From positions 19,870,714 to 19,934,713 of the forward strand of contig NC_087068.1 in NCBI RefSeq assembly GCF_963678635.1: DNA of 64,000 bases, in the 5' to 3' direction. The stretch comes from Symsagittifera roscoffensis (taxonomy: Eukaryota > Xenacoelomorpha > Acoela > Convolutidae). Below are positions 56,400 through 64,000 of this stretch, one piece after another. A program made the position numbers and the translations under genes. Each line of letters opens with the position of its first letter. Position 1 is the stretch's first letter. Under the pieces are notes generated by a model. It had not been told where the DNA came from and did no database searches. It worked only from the letters and a program-made list of their open reading frames with translations.

Positions 56400-58550
56400 C
56401 GCCAAGATTACAATGCAAATATGCAATAAGAACTGACATAGACCAATCACAAATAACTAATCTACAACATTTTCCACTATAACTAGATTGTCAAAACAAT
56501 CACTACGATACCATACTCTTCATGGATAAAAAACAAAACACAACAAAAACCAGCCAAACAAAAAATTATATGAAAAAGATCTATTCCCTTTAATAGAAAA
56601 AAAATCTCACTGATTATATAAATTTATCAAGCCCACCAAATAATGATTCAAAATATACAATCAACCATTTTTTTAACCTTCATGACCCACTAGATACAAT
56701 ACCTCTATCAAAAGTAGAAAATGAAAACATTTTTCTCCCAGTAACGGAAAAAATAACACTCGAAATGTTACAAAAATATGAAAAACTTGACCCAGTCATT
56801 AGACGAATAAAATCTTTGCACAAATATAAAAAAACCAAGCCACTTAAAGCCGATACCACCATACTAGGAAACAAAACATTTCTTAGATATTTCAGAAAAT
56901 TTAACAACACCTCCATCAATGAAAACACAGATATCCCAGACTACCAAACATCTGATATCAAAGTACCCTGCTTACCTTTAAGTATGATGCTTATAGCTTT
57001 TCATACCTCTCACTCTTTACACACTAAAGGACACTCAGAAGCAGAAAAAAAACATTCTCAAATTTTATACAAAATTTTAATTTCCCAACTGCACCAATTT
57101 GGATGAAAGTATTATGCAACGATTGCATAACATGTCAGTTAAACAAACCACACCCAAACCAAAAACAAATCACAAAAACCAAACCAAAAACAAATCAAAA
57201 ACCAAAAACAAGATTTTAAAGCACAAAGTTTTTATTTCAATCACAGAATTTCTTTCGATACAAAAGGACCAATATCACCATCCTCAGAAGGAAACTCGTA
57301 TATAATGGTAATAGTAGATGCATTCACACACTACGTAGCATTTAACCCTTTACCTCATTGTAATGCTTTTTGTGCATATACAGCACTTTATGAACACTGG
57401 ATAGGAAAATTCGGTTTACCCGAAATCCTTGTTACAGACAATGGCACTGAATTTATAAACATTGAAATTATCACACTAAGCCATTTATGTAACATTTTAT
57501 ATAACACAAACCACGTACATCTCACGCACCTTGGACTAATGGATTAGTCGAAGGCATGATCCGTTCACTACCAGAATACCTTAGATGTATCATTCACGGA
57601 AATGACACACGATACACTGAATGGTCAACAGATGTAAAACTACTCCCACTATCTTATAACTCACAAATCACAACAAATTTAGAACTATCAATATGAAAAC
57701 TTTTTCAAACAAAAACCACGGAAACCGATAAGGTTAACAGCAAATTTATTTAAAAATGCACAAGGTTATTGCCAAACCACTAGAGAATCAATATGTTACA
57801 ATATACCAATACATACCCACGATGAAGATCATTTTCATCATCCACAAATTTCAAAATTAATTTCCGGTACACACACCAAATGGATTTTAAACAGAGGAAA
57901 AAACACAAAGAAATTTACCAGAAAGTAACAAAAAATTATTACAAAGACAAAATACTAATTCCCAAATAAATTCCCAATTTACCCCAGCTACGAATTTAAA
58001 AATCGGAACATATGTTTTAATTCTAAACTTTACAATAGAAAAAGAACTTTCATAAAAACTACATTCACTCCGAAAAAGACCATATCAATTAATTGATAAA
58101 CCCACTGATGTAACATACAAAATTACAGACTTAAACAGAAAAGAAATCGTTCAACAACGAAACAATCTATTACCTTATTACCCAAAAGAGTACGCACTTC
58201 GAGAACTTACTCAATTTTACTCTTTTAAAGGACTTAAAGTTATCAAGAGAGCTCAGAACAAAATCACAATCAAAGCACCGATATGCACCCCATCCACAAA
58301 TAATTAGATAGAAAGGATGGAGAACTTCCCTAACAAATATCAAAAATCATAGACAACAAGAAGATACCTCAAACAGAAAGAAAAAAATCGAAAATTAGAA
58401 GAAGAAAATTGTACCACAAGATCAAAAAGAAAAATCTCCACATAGACAATCATCGCGACTTCAAAAACAGTCACGAAAAGATTACAAAACATTCATCCCG
58501 CAATCTAAAATTTTGAAGAAACTTGAATTTCAAAAACCATTTTAAGCTAA
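56400..58550 (+). pseudogene. Integrase region of copy 2
   Basis: Homologous to 1-2121. Frames at 56765-57106 and 57305-57547 cover the zinc module approach and the core (MVIVDAFTHYVAFNPLPHCN; LVTDNGTEF). The Glu region GLVEGMIRS follows in another frame. GPY has become RPY near 58080, and at least three in-frame stops occur. The tail reads NNLLPYYPKEYALRELTQF as in copy 1. Non-functional. Confidence 0.85.
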
Positions 58551-59370
58551 TTAACATTTTCACCTCTTGAAGATAATTTCATGGACCGAACAATTTCGCA
58601 AACTTCATGCTGAAAAGCACTTGAACAAACTAGTTCAAACTCAGCCAATAAGAAGCTTATCCGAATCATCACCTCATTTTTAACACGACTTCTCTAGCCG
58701 ACAAGCAACCAACCTCAAGCTAATCTCTAACTATAAGTAAAAGATCTCCAGGTCAAAAATAAGCAAACCGCTAAACATGACACCTGAAATAAACAAAATT
58801 TAACTATTACAACCTTTCCCTATCAAGCAGTTCAAAGATCAACAATATTGTCCGAACTTAGACCTCAAAAACCCCTCAGGCAAAAATATTAAATTAGCCT
58901 AATGAACAAACTGCTTGTGATCATTTAGCCTAAAGTTCAAAAATCTCTCAGATACCCCCAATCATCCAATAAATTACAACAAAACCAGGAGGACACTTAA
59001 GAGCACATCAAATTTTCCCATCTCAAAATTTGCCAAAATCCAACTCAGCTGTCAAAAATCAATGAACAATCCACACCTGAATTTTGCCTCAAAAAATAAA
59101 AAATAATTCGACGAAGAAAATACTTCTTCAAAGGCTCTTTTCTCAAACAGTTCACAAATTTCATAATATACTTTCAAATCTTTTTCAGTTCTTTCCAATT
59201 TTTTCAAATCTTGTTTAATTTTCTTATCTGACATTTTAGAAATATTCATCCTCACCCTGATAAAGTTTTGCAATTTTTCATCATTTTTTATTCCCTAGCC
59301 CAAAACTACTTAAATGTCTCCAAAATCATTGACCACCTCTTCAGGAACGATATTCCAAATAACTATCAAA
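58551..59370 (+). other. Conserved spacer, copy 2
   Basis: Matches 2122-2948 in blocks (CCAGGTCAAAAATAAGC; CAAAGATCAACAATATT; two TTAGCCTAA words). No gene seen. Confidence 0.4.
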
Positions 59371-59559
59371 ATGTTCCAAGATCTATTCATTAGAACAGAT
59401 GTTTTTCTTCTTTTTATAAAATTTCTCACATTTTTGACATCCCTGATAATGACAGTATGCAAAAATAAAAAGAAGGCTATGGTAACCTTTGCAATAGCAA
59501 CGATACTTTTAGTCCTTTTCATTGAAAAATATTGGAGTAAACATAAAATTTCTTCTTAA
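59371..59559 (+). CDS. Small two-helix membrane protein, copy 2 (62 aa)
   Basis: From ATG 59371 (MFQDLFIRTDVFLLF) the protein aligns end to end with 2949-3137 without gaps. An upstream in-frame ATG at 59314 adds 19 residues not shared with copy 1, so I prefer the later start. It has stayed open although nearly every neighbour in this copy is broken; a short frame could also survive by chance. Confidence 0.6.
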   Translation: MFQDLFIRTDVFLLFIKFLTFLTSLIMTVCKNKKKAMVTFAIATILLVLFIEKYWSKHKISS

Positions 59560-59567
59560 ATAAATAA

Positions 59568-60718
59568 TTTTCCAGAAAATTTTTCAAAATTGCTAATCAA
59601 CAACCCCCACATCAGTCCCCACCAACAACGTCCCAAGAACCTCCAACAGCACCAACAAATACACAAACAAATAACCCTCAATCATCAACACGCATCTCTT
59701 TTCAAGACAATCCATATACATTTGAAGAAAGACACGCACGATTGTCCGAACCACTAGAGCCAGTAATTCGCCAAGCATCGCTGAGCGAACCATGTTACGA
59801 ACCAGTATAAGACATATACCCTCCTCTCCACCAAGATCTTAATAGAGCAAGAAATCAAAGTCAAAACCAAAACACACTCGATATAAACCGACAAAATATT
59901 GATCCAAGACGTAATAGAAGTTTGCAAAACCCCAGAGTTCAATTCAACATACCTCATTCACCAACAACAAATCATGTAAACCTATCTAGCAGTACAATTC
60001 AAAGTACCCTACAGACTCCAATACAACAAAATACATCAAACATTCCATCAGATTATTTAGGTTCAAACCCTACATCTGAACAAATCAGAGGAAACCCTTT
60101 TAATCCCCCAACCACTACAAAAAATCTCCCATTTTGGATGAAACAAGCTTTCAGCTAAGGCGAACCAAATTTAGTAAAAGATCCAATAGACGTTTCATCT
60201 GACACATCTTTGTCACTACCTGAAATTCTTTCACTCCTTTTAACCCCTTCCTTAACTCAAATTTCCGAAACACCATTTCCTCCGAACTTTCCTACAAATC
60301 TCGACGCCAGATATAGAGAAAATTCAATAAATAACAAACAAATATGATTAGATTGGAATACATTCGTAGCACCCCCTCCATTATTTGGACAACATCACGA
60401 AGAAAAAACAGATTACACAACTGGGCATTAAACAGATTACAATATCGACAAGACTTCCACAAAGATATTCAAGACCATAGTATATCAATACTTATACAAG
60501 ACAACTTGACACTAAAATTTGAAATCACAGTAAGACTAATCAATAAAATTCATCATCCCTTACCCCTAGCCCACCCCGAATATAACAGCTCAATTTTACC
60601 TCCCCCTTTCATAACCACAGAAATAATCTGCAAATACGATAGATACACAAAAAACACAATTGGATATATCACCTTTTATAATCCATATTCAGGACTATCG
60701 TGCACATGTATCTTTTAA
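59568..60718 (+). pseudogene. Proline-rich ORF, copy 2 (broken)
   Basis: The frame opens beside the acceptor ATTTTCCAG (59567-59575) and carries the FEERHARLSEPLEP block. It has a TAA near 59810, further stops near 60156 and 60344, and a shift to the frame that holds the conserved C-terminal domain (RLHNWALNRLQYRQDFHKD to SGLSCTCIF) ending at 60718. The stop overlaps the envelope ATG at 60707 as in copy 1. Confidence 0.6.
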
Positions 60719-63248
60719 AGATACTAATTTTTCAGACTCTTCTATGTTTCAATTTTTCAAAACCTCGAACAGGACCCCAGGATTTACTAGTTTACACACT
60801 ATGACTGTGAAGAAAATGAACAAAAAACATTACACAAATATGCAATAAACCAAGTCATTCAATGTGAATCCGAACCACAATCAATCGAAACAACAAATTT
60901 AATAGCCTCACTTTACTCAAAAGCCCGAGCTACAACACTAACAGGTTATTATTCACAGCAACATTTTCCGAAAAGAGAGTACATTGTTCCCAAGTTTCAC
61001 ACGGAAACAATAACAGATTAGATCATGAATCTTTCTACCAAAGTAACATCGAAAGCATATTGCACTTCAACCCTGACAATTGCAAAACGAATTGGAAAGA
61101 CTAAAAATTACATCAAATAAAGCCAAAAACAGAAAACTAGTAAACTTTCAATTTTTTCCAGACTCAGCACATCAAGCTGAACTTGAAAAATACCAAGGTC
61201 ATATAAGACTAGATAACAAATTTCCATTTCACGGAGCACATGGAAGATTAACTTATGATCTCCATGATAAAAATTGGATACCACTATTGGAATAGAAAAC
61301 CCCTCAATTTAAAAAAAAGATAATAGTAAAATACAAATTGAAAAAGTAGAAAAAGCACGTGGTTTAAAAGATGACACTACATTTTATCAAGGAATCAGAC
61401 ACCCCTTCAAAAACGTCCAAGAATATTGCGATCCTACTACACGCACACAAGTAACAATCGTTTGGTTCCCCGGAGACACTTGTATCACATTTCAGGTAGC
61501 AAAAATACACGCAAGAATGGTAAAAATTCAACAAAAATATTTTATTGAATCAATATCTTTTGAAGATGTAAGCCCTGATTAACTTAGACATAGTAATTAT
61601 AGATTTAGAAACATCCATAATATAGAAAATAAATTGACAGGTTTCCAAATATACCCAGAAACGGAAGTTGCATGTAAATACAACAAACCACTTTACAAAA
61701 CACAATATTCAGAAATTTGTGTCGGATACGAAGACGGTTTCGACATGAATACAGGAAAATTAGTTATACATGAAATGGCTACATCTCGTTCAACTACTGA
61801 TGAAAATTCATATGTCCCAGTAAAATTTCAAAAGAATACAGGAAGAATTGGCGGAAAATTGAAACCACAAGACAAAGACAGTACACGTTTACAAGAATTA
61901 TCATTCATGAACAACACTCATTTTGGCGAAATCTACTGTGACATACACTTAGACATGAATTTAGACTACACAATAGGTAGAATCTTTCAAGAAATGTTTT
62001 TGACAGAACTTGAAACACTTCATCAATTATGCGAACTTGAACGCACGCAAATTTTACAATCACTTGCACTAGCACTACTTAAAATCCCTTATGCAGGATA
62101 TTTGTTGTTAGGAAACAGATCAAATTTTATTGACTACGAAGGAAATATATTATGACAGTACACTTGTATCGAAAATTATTATTTTTATATATTTTTGAGG
62201 ATAAAAGATGCTATAAAAGTAACCCAAAATTCTACAAAAAATCAAGTATATTTTGTTGATACACTCTCCCGCAAAACTTATTTTTGGGATACAGCAGTCC
62301 CATGTGGATCAAAAAATAGCCACAATGTAGTACAATTAAACCCTGACGAAGATAAATACCATCTTCTCACACCATATCCTACACTTATGTAACCACTCGA
62401 AAATTTTTTACCAGAAAGCATTAGAGCTATTGCCCGCAACCCCAATATTGATTCCCAATCAACCGTCATATATTCTAAATCAGACATCCAACATCACATT
62501 CGAACACAACAATTTCAAGAATTACTTACAAAAATGGAAACAATACAACGATAATCCATAGATCAAAACTTACGCAAACTTGCATAAACAGCAGGCTTTT
62601 TAGACAAAGCCCAAGACTATAGCTGACCTTTTAAAGATAGAAAAGATAACATTTTTTTGAATGGCAAAAAATACAGACCACAAGATATATCACCGATAAA
62701 TATTTTTAGTTTTGTAGTTTTGGAAAACTAACTTCTTGCGTTTCTAGGATTCCCCTACTACATCTTAGAAAGATTGACTATATTATACGCAATATTTAAA
62801 TTTCTTGGATTTCTTTTCTCTCTCTTATAAGAAATCTACAAAAAAATGCGCAATACTCACACAAGTAAACAAACAAGCAAGCGTAGCACGCATACGTTTT
62901 GCAGGATTTTTTGGAATATTCTCAACATTAATCAAAAAAATTCTTTTAGACGCTCAAATAAAAGAATACAATACCAAGCTATCAACAACACCAAACACAT
63001 ATGACGAATCACGAAACAATACGAATACAACGCCTACAACACCACTTTTGAAAAACTTCAAGCCTAACCACCCCCTATCATTGGTACCACGAAGTTTCAG
63101 AACTTCGAGAACTAATTATCCACAAAGCCCAATTCAACACATGATAACCCAACAACCCAGCATAGACGACACATACAAACAAATTATGGAACAACCACAT
63201 ACCACTAATTTTCGTTCTCAGAACAAGCATCTTTTTAGCTCACGATGA
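60707..63248 (+). pseudogene. Envelope glycoprotein, copy 2 (broken ectodomain, intact tail)
   Basis: Homologous throughout to 4267-6585. Frames at 61080-61295, 61634-62155 and 62195-62392 carry recognisable pieces, including CELERTQ and AGYLLLGNRSNF; stops include TGA near 62155 and TAA near 62390. From 62805 the membrane-proximal part runs uninterrupted into the cytoplasmic tail to TGA 63246. This shows that the tail belongs to the envelope frame. Confidence 0.75.
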
Positions 63249-64000
63249 GCCGCCAAGTTGGATCCCTCCATCAATCAATTTACCACCCAGCCAACCTACA
63301 GAACAACCTCCCCATCATCCCACTTTTTGCTTTCCTTCCCACCTCAATCACCTCATCATAAAACTTCATCCAGCATGGAATCAGATACTAACTCCAACAC
63401 AACAATATATAACACTATCTCCCAATTCAACAACTCCGATATCGAAATACCCAACAAATTTGCCAACTCTGAACTCAGTCCATCTACATTTTCCCAGTCT
63501 CCCTTTCAACCTATCCATTCCCAAGCCAAAGCTGAACCCCCTTCCCCTCCCTCTCCCATTTCATATGTTACACACATGTTTTCCCCTCTAACCAGTGAAC
63601 CATCCCATAACAACGACCAAGATCACAAACAAATATCACACGAACGTGATAACTTCATAGCACTACAACAACAATTAAAACATCCTCAAACACTAATTAT
63701 TCACCAACTCTAATGATCTATAACACCATTTAACCCATCAACCCCAACCCCATCTTCAAATTATACACCTTCCCAAAATCCGAATCCCTCTTCAACCCCA
63801 TCCTCTAGTACAAACCGCGCTTACCGAAACTTTAAAAGAAAATTCCCAAATACTCCATTACCAAATAACCCCACCGCATTTTTCAATCATCCACTTCACA
63901 CTAATACCAAAGAATTTCTACAAAAATGTTTTCTCTTTTTCCCGCAATACACATACTTCCATTCAGACTCAAATGATGACAAGCCCCATTATCTAAACGA
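63245..64000 (+). pseudogene. Post-envelope ORF, copy 2 (broken, runs off window)
   Basis: ATG 63245 (MSRQVGSLHQS) matches the start at 6883. After a frameshift the frame 63258-63713 carries ESDTNSN...ISQFNNSDIEIPN and FSQSPFQPI. A stop at 63711 is followed by text matching the copy 1 region after its amber codon (NRAYRNFKRKFPN near 63816). This confirms that the segment after the copy 1 amber belongs to the same gene. Confidence 0.6.

Larger units (their letters stand above)
56246..64000 (+). mobile_element. Envelope-bearing Ty3/gypsy-type retroelement, copy 2 (degenerate)
   Basis: Collinear with copy 1 (integrase, small membrane ORF, proline-rich ORF, envelope, post-envelope ORF), preceded by a reverse transcriptase thumb fragment. 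Runs off the right edge. Most genes contain stops and frameshifts. Confidence 0.85.

Noticed and set aside
59537-59575. 39-nt intron joining the small membrane ORF to the proline-rich ORF in copy 2
   Set aside because: The GTAAAC donor is absent in copy 1 and the join would give the wrong reading frame.

Overview
The window looks like repeat-rich, AT-rich DNA from an invertebrate animal. Almost everything recognisable is mobile-element DNA: two copies of an envelope-bearing Ty3/gypsy-type element, one decayed Ty3/gypsy element of a different lineage, and a decayed, rearranged Maverick/Polinton. Splice signals such as CAG|GTAAGT donors and polypyrimidine-TTTTTTCAG acceptors sit at sensible places. 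There is no bacterial gene organisation. A nematode is plausible because acceptors directly abut start codons, but the sequence does not fix the phylum.

Layout. (1) 1-8.8 kb: 3' half of an envelope-bearing retroelement (copy 1). It holds integrase, a small two-helix membrane protein, a proline-rich ORF without an ATG, an envelope glycoprotein and a ~600-codon post-envelope ORF. (2) 8.8-13.3 kb: mostly unassignable sequence with two dispersed repeats and one exon-like ORF. (3) 13.3-19.8 kb: degenerate Ty3/gypsy element with short LTR-like ends. A second fragment of its integrase region lies at 20.14-20.58 kb. (4) 20.58-32.25 kb: two tandem copies of a composite repeat derived from a Maverick end. 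The first contains a six-unit array of ~767 bp. (5) 32.5-48.5 kb: Maverick remnants, with divergent DNA polymerase B 5' ends and a small conserved gene at both ends, and between them an intact 129-codon ORF of unknown function, possible PC4-like fragments, a possible exonuclease, a membrane protein, the packaging ATPase, a DDE integrase, an adenovirus-type protease and polymerase B. Polymerase B appears split by an inversion. (6) 48.5-56.2 kb: repeats, a direct duplication, an inverted-repeat structure and a CATA microsatellite. (7) 56.2-64 kb: copy 2 of the envelope retroelement, broken by stops and frameshifts.

The two envelope-retroelement copies are diverged but collinear, and comparing them is the strongest evidence in the window. 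They share three features not expected of a plain gag-pol-env element: a gap-free 62-residue two-helix protein, a proline-rich ORF whose stop overlaps the envelope start, and an ATGA overlap between the envelope stop and a large post-envelope ORF. This accessory cassette is the best candidate here for an undescribed system. The Maverick part looks non-functional. Its polymerase, protease, exonuclease-like gene and ATPase all carry stops, frameshifts or changed catalytic residues.
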